Source of the DNA: Polyangiaceae bacterium
Lineage (GTDB): Bacteria > Myxococcota_A > Polyangia > Polyangiales > Polyangiaceae
NCBI GenBank assembly: GCA_020633205.1
Contig: JACKEB010000013.1
Location: forward strand, 682,001-746,000
DNA: 64,000 nt
Reading direction: 5' to 3'
This document shows positions 48,410 to 56,046 of the stretch, piece by piece. Numbering within the stretch: position 1 is the stretch's first letter; every line of letters begins with the position of its first letter. Both the position numbers and the translations under genes were made by a program. Below the pieces are notes generated by a model. It searched no databases. It saw nothing but the letters and a program-made list of their open reading frames with translations, and was not told where the DNA came from.

Positions 48410-49299
48410 CGCGGCGCGAGCAGCGCGTTCTTTGCCGTGAGGAAGCGAGCAGTGGGTACTGCGCGCTTGCGCCAGGCCAGGTAGATCGGGTTTTTCGCGC
48501 CCCCAGGCTTGTGCGCGACTGATTCGAGTCGCGCGCCCTCGACCGCCTCGGCGACGAAGTACTCCGGGAGCACGGCGACCCCAACGCCCGCTTCAGCGAA
48601 CGCGCGCATCTCCCCCAGGCTGGCGACGAGGCAAGCGATGTCTCCCTGAGGCTTGCTGCGGGCGCCAAAGCGCCAGCGCCACCAACTCGCGTGCATCGGT
48701 AGGTCGGCGTCGAACGCGATCCAGGCATGTGAGGCGAAGTCCCCCGCGGTCCGTGGCTCGCCGCGCTGCTTCAAGTAGAGCGGGCTGGCGAACGCCTGGA
48801 ACGTCTCTGTGAAGATCAGTGACGTCTCGATCAATGGCGACTCTGCGGGGCGGACCAGAATCGCGAGATCGAGATCGCGGGAGAGCAGCCGCTCCTCGAG
48901 CTCGCTGGGAGTACCAAAACTGATCTCGAGGCGCAGGGCGGGGTGCGCCTTGAGCAGACCGATGCAGCGTGGGCGCAGCCAGAGTTCCCCGAAGGGGCGC
49001 GGTGACCCGATGCGAACGCTGCCGCTGACGTTCGTCTGTTCGGCAACCGCTGCTTCCAGCGCATCCTCGATGTTCGCGAGTTCTGGCGCGAGCGCTGCTG
49101 CCAGGCGCTCGCCGGCGGGAGTCAACCGCGCGTTGCGTCCGACGCGCTCGAAGAGCTCCAACCCGAGCTGCGACTCGAGCGTACGGATCTGCTGTGAGAT
49201 CGCCGACGCCGTCACGTTTCGCTGCTTTGCTGCGCTCGCGAACGTCGGCGCGCTGGCGACGGTGGTGAAGCTCCGCAGCAACTCCAGATTGATTAGCAT
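48406..49299 (-). CDS. LysR family transcriptional regulator
   Basis: The 297-aa protein has the LysR helix-turn-helix (residues 1-60: LLRSFTTVASAPTFASAAKQ, NVTASAISQQIRTLESQLG, LELFERVGRNARLTPAGERL) and a periplasmic-binding-type effector domain (GSVRIGSPRPFGELWLRP; AFAEAGVGVAVLPEYFV). Start ATG 49299. The DJ-1/PfpI gene begins 88 bases away in the opposite direction, the usual layout of a LysR regulator and its target. The intervening 87 bases contain ATCGAT-centred sequence (GCTTATCGATCAGCTTAG) that could be part of the binding site. Confidence 0.93.
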   Translation of the reverse strand: MLINLELLRSFTTVASAPTFASAAKQRNVTASAISQQIRTLESQLGLELFERVGRNARLTPAGERLAAALAPELANIEDALEAAVAEQTNVSGSVRIGSPRPFGELWLRPRCIGLLKAHPALRLEISFGTPSELEERLLSRDLDLAILVRPAESPLIETSLIFTETFQAFASPLYLKQRGEPRTAGDFASHAWIAFDADLPMHASWWRWRFGARSKPQGDIACLVASLGEMRAFAEAGVGVAVLPEYFVAEAVEGARLESVAHKPGGAKNPIYLAWRKRAVPTARFLTAKNALLAPR

Positions 49300-49386
49300 G
49301 GCTTATCGATCAGCTTAGTTGGTGTTGATGGCCTTGTCGATTCGGGTGGCTTACAAATCACTCACACCCGAAACGGAGACAAGCCC
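49300..49386. promoter_or_regulatory. Divergent promoter region, LysR and DJ-1 genes
   Basis: 87 bases between divergent starts. It includes CTTATCGATCAGCTTAG near 49303-49320 with partial dyad symmetry, suitable for a LysR T-N11-A type site, and a GGAGAC ribosome site for the DJ-1 gene. No clear -35/-10 can be defended. Confidence 0.4.
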
Positions 49387-50067
49387 ATGACCACACGTAT
49401 CTTGATGGTTCTCACCAGTCACGCACAGCTCGCTGAAACCGGGAAGCCCACGGGTTTCTGGCTCGAGGAGTTGGCCGCGCCGTATATGGCATTCGCTGAT
49501 GCCGGCGTCGAGATCACACTCGCGTCGCCCGCCGGGGGTAAGCCGCCCGTCGACCCCGGCAGCGCGACTTCGAAGGCAGAGAGCGTCGCACGCTTCCTCG
49601 GGGATCAGGTCGCGATGGGCAAGCTCGAGAAGACGCTAAAGCTCTCCGAGGTCGACCCGAGCTACGACGCGGTGTTCGTCGTAGGTGGTCACGGCGTGAT
49701 GTGGGACCTGGCGCAGAACGCGTCGTTGGCAAAGCTCCTCGCGAGCACCGCGGACGCCGGCAACGTGGTCGCCGCCGTGTGTCACGGTCCCGCAGCATTG
49801 GTGCCGGTGACCTTGGGCAGCGGACGATCGATCGTCGACGGAAAGCGTGTCACCGGCTTCTCGAACGAGGAAGAGGACGCCGTCGGTCTCACGGACGTGG
49901 TCCCATTCGCCCTCGAGTCGAAGCTCGTCGAGCTAGGCGGCAAGTACGAGCGCAAGGGCAAGTGGGAGTCGTTCGCGGTGCGCGACGGCCTACTAGTCAC
50001 GGGGCAAAACCCAGCTTCGTCCGAGGCGGTTGCGAAGGCGGTGCTCGGCGTCTTGAAGGAGCGTTGA
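49387..50067 (+). CDS. DJ-1/PfpI family protein (Hsp31-like glutamine amidotransferase fold)
   Basis: The 226-aa protein has a class I glutamine amidotransferase-like fold with nucleophile-elbow Cys132 in AAVCHGPAALV, the acidic partner region FVVGGHGVMWDLA, and closing RDGLLVTGQNPASSEAVAKA. Wording is closest to Hsp31/YhbO-like bacterial DJ-1 proteins reported as glyoxalase III or deglycases. Length is typical. It starts at ATG 49387 with GGAGAC before it. The divergent LysR regulator probably controls it, perhaps in response to reactive carbonyls or oxidants. Confidence 0.92.
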   Translation: MTTRILMVLTSHAQLAETGKPTGFWLEELAAPYMAFADAGVEITLASPAGGKPPVDPGSATSKAESVARFLGDQVAMGKLEKTLKLSEVDPSYDAVFVVGGHGVMWDLAQNASLAKLLASTADAGNVVAAVCHGPAALVPVTLGSGRSIVDGKRVTGFSNEEEDAVGLTDVVPFALESKLVELGGKYERKGKWESFAVRDGLLVTGQNPASSEAVAKAVLGVLKER

Positions 50068-50156
50068 GGACGGCTATCAGCGGCCTTGCTCAAGATCCCG
50101 ACATCAACTCGCAGATCAGACAGCCGCGGTCCTTTTAGCGGCAGGCTTTTTGCTCG

Positions 50157-51650
50157 GTGACGGATATGAGCCAGGATCGAACGGATAAGGCCCATCCCAC
50201 GCAAATTCCGCGTTTTCGTCGCTTGAGTGCGATGGACTCCGCGTTTCTTGCGATCGAGGACCCCAGCAACCTGACTCATGTCGGCGCGACCGCGGTGTTC
50301 CAGGGGGGCAGCCTGCTGAGTAGCGCCGGGCGCGTGGATCAGGGGCGCTACCTGGCGTTGATGGATCGGGCGCTCGACCAGCTTCCGTCGTGGCGCTTCA
50401 AGCCGGCTCGCGTGCCTGTGGTTGGCCATCGCGTGTTGGTGCCCGACGCCGAGTTCGGGCTGGAGCGCCACGTGCGCTTCGTTCATCTCCAGGGCGCTGG
50501 GCTCGAGGCGGTGAACGCGCTCGCCGCGGAGTTCTACTCGCGAATGCTGCAGCGGGACCGTCCGCTGTGGGAGCAACTCGTGATCGACGGGCTGCAGGAT
50601 GGGCACTTCGCCATTGTCAGCAAGGTGCATCATGCCATGGTCGACGGAGTGGCCGGTGTCGGCGCACTCGCGATGATGCTGAGCGCTGAGCCCAGCACAA
50701 ATAGCTGTGCGGAAATATCGACCATTCCGGCGAGAGCGCCCACCGGCGCTGAGTTGCTGCGCCAGGAAGTGGCGTTTCGGCTCGCGCAGCCAAAGCGCGC
50801 CTGGCGCCTGATTCGCGAAGCGTCGGGTTCGCCGCGTCAGCTCCTCGCCGGCGTGGGTTCGGCCGTCAGGAGCACTCTGGAAGCTGCCCGTGGCTCGCTC
50901 GCGCCCTCGCCCAAGTGCGTGCTCACGCAAGCGCCCGTCGGGCCGCATCGGGGCTACCAGGGTTTGGCGTTCGACCTCGAGCGCGTGCGTCGGGTGCGCC
51001 GCGCGGCCGGCTGCAAGCTCAATGACGTGGTCCTGGCGACGGTTGCTGGTGGCCTCGACAAATATTTCCGCGCGAAAGCGGGTCAAGGCTTCGAGCCGCC
51101 AGAACACCTGAGGGTGATGGTGCCCGTCAGCTTGCACGCTCCAGGCGCCGACGACACCATGGGCAATCAGGTATCGTTGATGATCATGCCGTTGCCCCTC
51201 GAAGCGACCGGGCCTCGCGAGCGCCTGGAGCGACTGGTTGAGACGACGCGGGCGACCAAGGCGAGCGGTTCGAGCGGCGCATTCGCGATCGGGCAGGCGC
51301 TCGCGGAGTGGACGTTTGCTCCGCTCATCCCGATCGCGGTGCAGGCGGCTATCTCGCTCACGCCTTATCACCTGATCGTGACCAACGTTCCCGGGCCGAA
51401 CTTCCCGCTGTACCTGCTGGACTCGAAGCTGACCGATCTGTTTCCCATGGTGCCCCTCTACGGAAACCAGTCATTGGCGATCGCGCTGGTGAGCTACGAC
51501 GGTGGGCTTTACTTTGGGTTGTGTAGCGACGCCGACCGCGTTCGAGATCTGTCGCGCATTGCCGACTACTTGGACGAGGCATTCGAAGAGCTGTGCGCGG
51601 AGTACCTCGGTGGGGAGGAGAGCGCCGGGTTGGCGCAGCGCGGCGCGTAG
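50157..51650 (+). CDS. Wax ester synthase / diacylglycerol acyltransferase (WS/DGAT)
   Basis: The 497-aa product matches the bacterial WS/DGAT family: N-terminal LSAMDSAFLAIEDPSNLTHV, catalytic HHAMVDG (H158, H159, D163), and late motifs NDVVLATVAGGLDKYFR, MVPVSLHAPGADDTMGNQVS, VTNVPGPNFPLYL and YDGGLYFGLCSDADRVRDL. These enzymes use acyl-CoA to form wax esters or triacylglycerol at the inner membrane. GTG 50157 and ATG 50166 are both possible starts. It fits storage-lipid formation, known for lipid bodies in myxobacteria. The next gene starts 15 bases after it. Confidence 0.93.
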   Translation: MTDMSQDRTDKAHPTQIPRFRRLSAMDSAFLAIEDPSNLTHVGATAVFQGGSLLSSAGRVDQGRYLALMDRALDQLPSWRFKPARVPVVGHRVLVPDAEFGLERHVRFVHLQGAGLEAVNALAAEFYSRMLQRDRPLWEQLVIDGLQDGHFAIVSKVHHAMVDGVAGVGALAMMLSAEPSTNSCAEISTIPARAPTGAELLRQEVAFRLAQPKRAWRLIREASGSPRQLLAGVGSAVRSTLEAARGSLAPSPKCVLTQAPVGPHRGYQGLAFDLERVRRVRRAAGCKLNDVVLATVAGGLDKYFRAKAGQGFEPPEHLRVMVPVSLHAPGADDTMGNQVSLMIMPLPLEATGPRERLERLVETTRATKASGSSGAFAIGQALAEWTFAPLIPIAVQAAISLTPYHLIVTNVPGPNFPLYLLDSKLTDLFPMVPLYGNQSLAIALVSYDGGLYFGLCSDADRVRDLSRIADYLDEAFEELCAEYLGGEESAGLAQRGA

Positions 51651-51664
51651 GGTTAGGCTGCGCC

Positions 51665-52174
51665 ATGGCTGTCACTTTCGACCACGTTCACATCTACTCT
51701 GCGGAGCCTGAGTTAGCCTTGAAGTTCTGGCGCGGGGCCATGGGCGCGGAGCCGGTGGGTGATCTAGGACGGGTGAAGCTCTTGATACTTGGCGGGCAGT
51801 TCTTGGCTATTAGCGCGTTTCCCGAAGGTAATGAACCGGCGCGCGCGGGCGAGGTCGGGGACGGCGCGTTCAAGCAGGGGCTGGGAGTGGCCCACGTCGG
51901 GATCAACGTGGATGACATCGCCGCGTTGCTACCGAAGCTCGAGCACCACGGCGCCGTGATCCACACCGAAGGTCGTGAGGGCGGAGAGCTGCGGGGGGAG
52001 GGGGCGCTGCGCTTCCTGTATTTCACCGCGCCGGACGGCGTGATCGTGGAGCTGACCCAGTACGTCCTACCACGGCACCTGGTTCCCGCGGCGCGGGCTC
52101 TGAACGGCTTCAACCGCGCAGTTCACGTCGCACGGCGGAGCATTGGGCGGGCCCTGGTGCGCGCGGCGGGCTAG
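51665..52174 (+). CDS. VOC family (glyoxalase/bleomycin-resistance-like) protein
   Basis: ATG 51665 gives a 169-aa protein; the frame is open upstream but overlaps the WS/DGAT gene in a shadow. It has one VOC module pair: FDHVHIYSAEPELALKFW, VKLLILGGQFLAIS, VAHVGINVDDIAALL, FYFTAPDGVIVELTQYV. Possible metal ligands are the His in HVHI and HVGI and the Glu in VIVELTQ. Function could be isomerase, dioxygenase or drug binding. A basic C-terminal extension (VHVARRSIGRALVRAAG) is unusual. Spacing of 15 bases suggests joint transcription with WS/DGAT. Confidence 0.85.
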   Translation: MAVTFDHVHIYSAEPELALKFWRGAMGAEPVGDLGRVKLLILGGQFLAISAFPEGNEPARAGEVGDGAFKQGLGVAHVGINVDDIAALLPKLEHHGAVIHTEGREGGELRGEGALRFLYFTAPDGVIVELTQYVLPRHLVPAARALNGFNRAVHVARRSIGRALVRAAG

Positions 52175-52294
52175 TTCGTAGGCCAATCGGACCTCCCCCC
52201 AAACCCGTGGGAACCTCGCTCCGTGGGTGCGCACTTTGTTCACGTCCGAGTCACGGCTGACGCTGGATGCTGGGGATTGGGTTAGGCTCGCCGC

Positions 52295-52672
52295 ATGAGC
52301 GCCGAGACTGGCAAGAAGCAGCGTCTAGCGGAGAAATTTGCGTCCTTCAGCGAGCACTGGCGGCCCAAAGTGCTGGCGCGACTCAACGGGCAAGAGCTAC
52401 GAGCCGTCAAGACCCAAGGTGTGTTCCCCTGGCATCGCCATGAAGACTCCGAGGAGATGTTCATGGTCTGGAAAGGAAAATTCCGGGTGGAATTTAGGGG
52501 CCATGTTGAAGAGCTGGGCCCGGGCGAGTTCATCGTGGTGCCCCGAGGCGTGGAGCATCGCACCGCTTCTGATGAGGAGGCCGAGGTGCTGATCTTCGAG
52601 CGCGCGGAAGTGATCAACACTGGAGACGCTGAAGAGAGCGAGTTCACGGCGCCCCAGGGGATGGAGGTGTGA
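52295..52672 (+). CDS. Cupin domain protein
   Basis: The 125-aa single-domain cupin has motif 1 FPWHRHEDSEEMFMVWKG (HxH...E metal ligands) and motif 2 GPGEFIVVPRGVEHRT (closing His). It fits the cupin_2 type used in isomerases, dioxygenases and regulators. The next gene starts inside its stop codon (GTGA overlap), so the two are likely co-translated. Substrate unknown. Confidence 0.88.
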   Translation: MSAETGKKQRLAEKFASFSEHWRPKVLARLNGQELRAVKTQGVFPWHRHEDSEEMFMVWKGKFRVEFRGHVEELGPGEFIVVPRGVEHRTASDEEAEVLIFERAEVINTGDAEESEFTAPQGMEV

Positions 52673-52977
52673 GCGGGATGAATGCCGCGCGGGTCACAGT
52701 CCGTTTCGAGAAGCCGAGCTTCTTCTTGCCCGGCTCGGGGCTCACGGTGTCGCTCAATTCCCAGTTGGTGTTCCAAGGGGACTTCACCGACGGCTTCGAG
52801 GTGACCCTGGAAGTTGCGCCGGGGACTCACGCCATCAACACGCGGATCGACTTGGGGATCACCCGCACCCGGAGCGCCCAAGTACCCGTGGAAGCGGGTC
52901 GGCACACGCTGATCAACCTCGAATACAGTCGATTCTGGGGGAACTTCACCAAGAAGCCGAAAGTCTTCGTGGAGTAG
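52669..52977 (+). CDS. Small beta-rich protein, 102 aa, unrecognised
   Basis: GTG 52669 overlaps the cupin stop by 4 bases; ATG 52678 is the next candidate. The protein reads as alternating beta strands: ARVTVRFEKPSFFLPGSGLT, TDGFEVTLEVAPGTHAINTR, AGRHTLINLEYSRFWGNF. The pattern (G-x-H-x-I) resembles small PEGA-like or jelly-roll surface domains. It may work with the cupin protein. No signal peptide. Confidence 0.65.
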   Translation: MSGMNAARVTVRFEKPSFFLPGSGLTVSLNSQLVFQGDFTDGFEVTLEVAPGTHAINTRIDLGITRTRSAQVPVEAGRHTLINLEYSRFWGNFTKKPKVFVE

Positions 52978-52987
52978 CTCCTCCAGA

Positions 52988-53006
52988 CTGCCAACCGAAT
53001 TGGCAG
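52988..53006 (+). terminator. Possible transcription terminator hairpin
   Basis: Perfect 7-bp stem (CTGCCAA / TTGGCAG) with a 5-base loop, 10 bases after the preceding stop codon. No T-run follows, so this is weak. Confidence 0.35.
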
Positions 53007-53086
53007 GGCGTCTCCGGGTGGAAGCGAGCTTGCGGTGACTGGCTTCGCTGATGCGGTGCGCGACGGATGGGAGATAGAGTTCCCCG

Positions 53087-54010
53087 ATGCGAACACTTCG
53101 GCTCTTGGTGACTTGCGGGTTGCTGGTGATCGGGTGCGGGGGATTGACCGGTGGAGATGGGGGAGCGCCTGGATCCAGTACGGCGCCTGAAGGCACGTAT
53201 TTCTCCTACCAGCGGGTCGCCCATTCGCTCCAGCCAGCTGACGGGGTGCTCCTGCTGTGCGTTCCGCCACAGGTGGTGGGTGCCGACTGCGCAGTCGTCG
53301 AAGCGAAGTCCAGCGTTGGCGCGTGTGACTGCGCCGCGCCCCAACGACCAGCGAGTGATGCAGCGCGCGCGGCAGCCACCGGAGAGCTGTGCGATGCGCC
53401 GGGGCGCAGCGCTTGCGCCGACTTGTGCCTGTGTGAGCGAAAGCTCGCCGGAGACGCATTCGCCTTGAGCGAGCGGTGTCCAGCGGTGTTGCCGTATGCC
53501 TTCGCTATAGCTGAGGGCACGCAAAGTATGTGGCTGAGCTGCAGTGCCCAACAGGATGTGAGCTACTCCGCCAGCGCCGTCCCACGCGCCGTGGGCGAAG
53601 CGTGCACGCCCAGCGTCGAGAGCGACCCCCAGGTGTCCTTCATCGATGAGCTATCGGTTCTGGATGTTGGCAGTCCGCAGTGTGAGTCTGGTCTGTGCCT
53701 GGCGTACGAGTTTCAAGGCCGAACCGATTGTCCTTACGGAACGCTGGAGGGGGATTGCTCGGGCCAAGGTGGGCCCAGTGCGACTGGTGCGGTCACAGCG
53801 CAACGCATCGGGCGCCGTGCGCAGGAAGGGGTGACCTGCAGCTGCCGATGCGATGGACCGAACCCTTGTGCTTGCCCGAGCGGAATGGTGTGTGAGTCGC
53901 TGTTTGGTGGACTTGGTGAGGCCTCTGCTGCGCGTGGGAGCTACTGCGTGTTCCCGCCAGGTGGGCTATCTGCGAACTGCAATCAGGCTCTAGCAGACTG
54001 CGAGGATTGA
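53087..54010 (+). CDS. Cys-rich lipoprotein, 307 aa
   Basis: ATG 53087 gives a signal peptide ending LLVIGCGGLTG, a lipobox, followed by a Gly-rich linker. The mature protein has more than 20 Cys in clusters (CDCAAPQ; CADLCLCERK; CSCRCDGPNPCACPSGMVC), typical of disulfide-rich surface proteins of Myxococcota. The CPSGMVC and CESGLCLAY segments recall short repeat modules found in such proteins. No enzyme domain is seen. Export is predicted; role unknown. Confidence 0.75.
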   Translation: MRTLRLLVTCGLLVIGCGGLTGGDGGAPGSSTAPEGTYFSYQRVAHSLQPADGVLLLCVPPQVVGADCAVVEAKSSVGACDCAAPQRPASDAARAAATGELCDAPGRSACADLCLCERKLAGDAFALSERCPAVLPYAFAIAEGTQSMWLSCSAQQDVSYSASAVPRAVGEACTPSVESDPQVSFIDELSVLDVGSPQCESGLCLAYEFQGRTDCPYGTLEGDCSGQGGPSATGAVTAQRIGRRAQEGVTCSCRCDGPNPCACPSGMVCESLFGGLGEASAARGSYCVFPPGGLSANCNQALADCED

Positions 54011-54040
54011 TGTGGGCGGAGCTCTGCTAAGTTCTCGAGG

Positions 54041-54688
54041 GTGACCGCAGGCGAGCTCAAAGGCATCAAGCTCATCGGCGCAGGGCTTGCCATTCCGCTC
54101 TGTGTTGGCGTGCCTTGGGCGCTGTTTGGTGACGCCGTGCCGGACGCGCTCAAGGGTTTCTTTGGTCCGCGTGCGCTGGGGCAGCTCACGGCTGCGGCGG
54201 CGATCCTCTGCGCGGTGCTCTTGGGGCGCGGGGTATTCACCTTGATCCGCGAGGCAAGAGCCTCCGAGGATCCACGGGCTGCGAAGCGCAAGCTCTTGAT
54301 ACTTCTGCTTGCGTCTTCGCTGGTCAGCGGTGGGCTCTCCGCCAGCGTGTTCGCGTACTATGGCAGCCAGCATCAGCAGGCGTCTCTCACCTGCAGCGCC
54401 GCAGAAGGACTGGCGATTCCGCTGCAACGTCAAGCTCTGCGTGACGCGGAGTCGGCCCTCAGCAAGGTGCGCTTCTTCAACGAGAGCGTCTACAGTTGCG
54501 AGAAGCTCGCCTCGGGCTTGAAGCGGATCGAGCAAGGGGAGTGTCCGGAGCTTGTTCCTCCAGATGCGCGCTGTCGCTGTGGTTCGCAGCGCTTCCCAGA
54601 AGATTGGTCGGAGGCGCGACCCGCCAAGTGTATGCGCTATGCGGATGATGGCAGCCGCCGAGCGGAACGCGCGCTTCGAGCCAAATAG
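54041..54688 (+). CDS. Membrane protein of unknown function, 215 aa
   Basis: The GTG-started frame has three hydrophobic segments (IKLIGAGLAIPLCVGVPWAL, LTAAAAILCAVLLGRGVFTL, LLILLLASSLVSGGLSASVF) and a soluble C-terminal part with six Cys (SLTCSAA; SVYSCEKL; CRCGSQRF). The Cys-containing part is probably outside. It starts 30 bases after the Cys-rich lipoprotein gene and may be in the same unit. No recognised family. Confidence 0.65.
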   Translation: MTAGELKGIKLIGAGLAIPLCVGVPWALFGDAVPDALKGFFGPRALGQLTAAAAILCAVLLGRGVFTLIREARASEDPRAAKRKLLILLLASSLVSGGLSASVFAYYGSQHQQASLTCSAAEGLAIPLQRQALRDAESALSKVRFFNESVYSCEKLASGLKRIEQGECPELVPPDARCRCGSQRFPEDWSEARPAKCMRYADDGSRRAERALRAK

Positions 54689-54770
54689 CGCAGGTTTTGC
54701 GGCGCGCTTGGAACCTTCGCCTGGCGGACTTATGACTACCGAGCTGGGCTAGAGCACTTCGGAGAACACG

Positions 54771-55238
54771 ATGAAGATCGATATTGGAATCAAGGCGGCT
54801 AAGCGGGAACAGATTGCGGGTGGATTGTCTCGAGTCCTCGCGGATACGTACACGCTGTACCTCAAGACCCACAACTTCCACTGGAACGTGACGGGGCCGA
54901 TGTTTCAGACGCTCCACCTGATGTTCGAGACTCACTACAACGAGCTCGCCCTAGCAGTGGACCTGATTGCTGAGCGCATCCGCGCGCTGGGCCTGCCCGC
55001 CCCAGGCACTTACAAGGAGTTCGCGAAGCTCTCCGCCATCAAGGAGGACGAGGGCGTGCCCAAGGCGGAGGACATGATCAAGCGCCTGGTCGAGGGGCAC
55101 GAGACGGTCGCACGTACCGCACGAGAAGTGTTCAAGGCGGCCGACGAGGCGAACGATCAGCCCACTTGCGATCTTCTGACGCAGCGGATGCAGGTGCACG
55201 AGAAGACCGCCTGGATGTTGCGCAGCCTGCTCGAGTAG
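54771..55238 (+). CDS. dps: Dps/ferritin-like DNA-protecting protein
   Basis: The 155-aa product matches Dps at full length. The inter-subunit ferroxidase site is visible in LKTHNFHWNVTGPMFQTLH (H...), FETHYNELALAVDLIAERIR (H, D/E) with following helix. The N-terminal Lys-rich start (MKIDIGIKAAKREQ) may help DNA contact. Dps stores iron and uses hydrogen peroxide to oxidise it, shielding DNA. ATG 54771 follows GGAGAA. A 1-Cys peroxiredoxin gene follows on the same strand with a Fur/PerR-like box between them, so both probably belong to a peroxide or iron response. Confidence 0.92.
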   Translation: MKIDIGIKAAKREQIAGGLSRVLADTYTLYLKTHNFHWNVTGPMFQTLHLMFETHYNELALAVDLIAERIRALGLPAPGTYKEFAKLSAIKEDEGVPKAEDMIKRLVEGHETVARTAREVFKAADEANDQPTCDLLTQRMQVHEKTAWMLRSLLE

Positions 55239-55242
55239 TTTT

Positions 55243-55257
55243 TGAGAATCGTTTTCA
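55243..55257 (+). promoter_or_regulatory. Fur/PerR-like box
   Basis: TGAGAATCGTTTTCA fits the 7-1-7 Fur-family pattern (TGAnAATnATTnTCA) with 5 of 7 paired positions matching. It sits 5 bases after the Dps stop and 91 bases before the peroxiredoxin start, so it would control the latter. Confidence 0.55.
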
Positions 55258-55347
55258 GTTTGTCTGGCTCCTACGAGTGACCCCGACACGAAGCGCCGCG
55301 CTGCTGGGCCGTAGCCAGTGTTGGGAGTCGGAAAGGACACAGGCAAC

Positions 55348-55995
55348 ATGGAAAAGGCGTTCAACATGCCGCTGCTCGGAGACGATTTTCCGCAGCTGGA
55401 CGTGCAAACCACCCACGGTCCGATGTCGATCCCTGGGGATCTGAAGGGCAGCTGGTTCGTGCTCTTCAGTCACCCAGGGGACTTCACCCCCGTGTGCACC
55501 ACGGAGTTCGTCGCGTTTCAGAAACGCATCGAGCAGTTCAACGACCTCAACGCGAAGCTGATTGGAATGAGTGTCGACCAGGTGTACTCCCACATCAATT
55601 GGGTCAACTGGATCGAAGAGAAGCTGGGAGTCGAGATCACGTTCCCCATCGTCGCCGCCAACGACGACATCGCGCACCGACTTGGGATGCTTCATCCCGG
55701 CAAAGGCTCGAACACAGTGCGCGCCGTCTTCATTGGAGATCCCCAGGGAAAGGTCCGGCTGGTGCTGTACTACCCGCAGGAGATCGGGCGCAATATGGAC
55801 GAAGTCGTGCGCGCACTTCGCGCGCTGCAGGTAGCTGATGCCCAAGGCGCGGTGCCCGCAGACTGGCCGAACAACGAGCTGATCGGCGACCGCGTGATTG
55901 TGCCACCTGCGAAGGACGTGGTCACCGCCAAGCAGCGCCTCAAGGACTACGAGGGCTACGACTGGTGGTTCGTGCACAAGGCTCTCGAGAAGTGA
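55348..55995 (+). CDS. 1-Cys peroxiredoxin (Prx6/AhpC-type)
   Basis: The 215-aa protein has the peroxidatic site SHPGDFTPVCTTEFVAF with Cys50 as its only cysteine, so no resolving Cys exists and it should act as a 1-Cys enzyme needing an outside thiol. Long C-terminal domain (RALQVADAQGAVPADWPNNE, VIVPPAKDVVTAKQRLKDYE) matches the Prx6 subfamily. ATG 55348 follows GGAAAGGA. The frame extends to GTG 55318 without support. Together with Dps and the Fur-like box it points to peroxide defence. Confidence 0.92.
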   Translation: MEKAFNMPLLGDDFPQLDVQTTHGPMSIPGDLKGSWFVLFSHPGDFTPVCTTEFVAFQKRIEQFNDLNAKLIGMSVDQVYSHINWVNWIEEKLGVEITFPIVAANDDIAHRLGMLHPGKGSNTVRAVFIGDPQGKVRLVLYYPQEIGRNMDEVVRALRALQVADAQGAVPADWPNNELIGDRVIVPPAKDVVTAKQRLKDYEGYDWWFVHKALEK

Positions 55996-56046
55996 GCGAG
56001 GCGTGGGTGCTCGGCTGCGATTCGTCGTGGCCGAGCGCTCCGCGGC

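Noticed and set aside
49782..51371. 529-aa minus-strand frame opposite DJ-1 and WS/DGAT
   Set aside because: Composition is that of an antisense shadow and both plus-strand genes are well supported.
52282..53196. 304-aa minus-strand frame over cupin and small beta protein
   Set aside because: No motif, Ser/Pro/Arg-rich; the opposite genes have clear motifs and overlaps.
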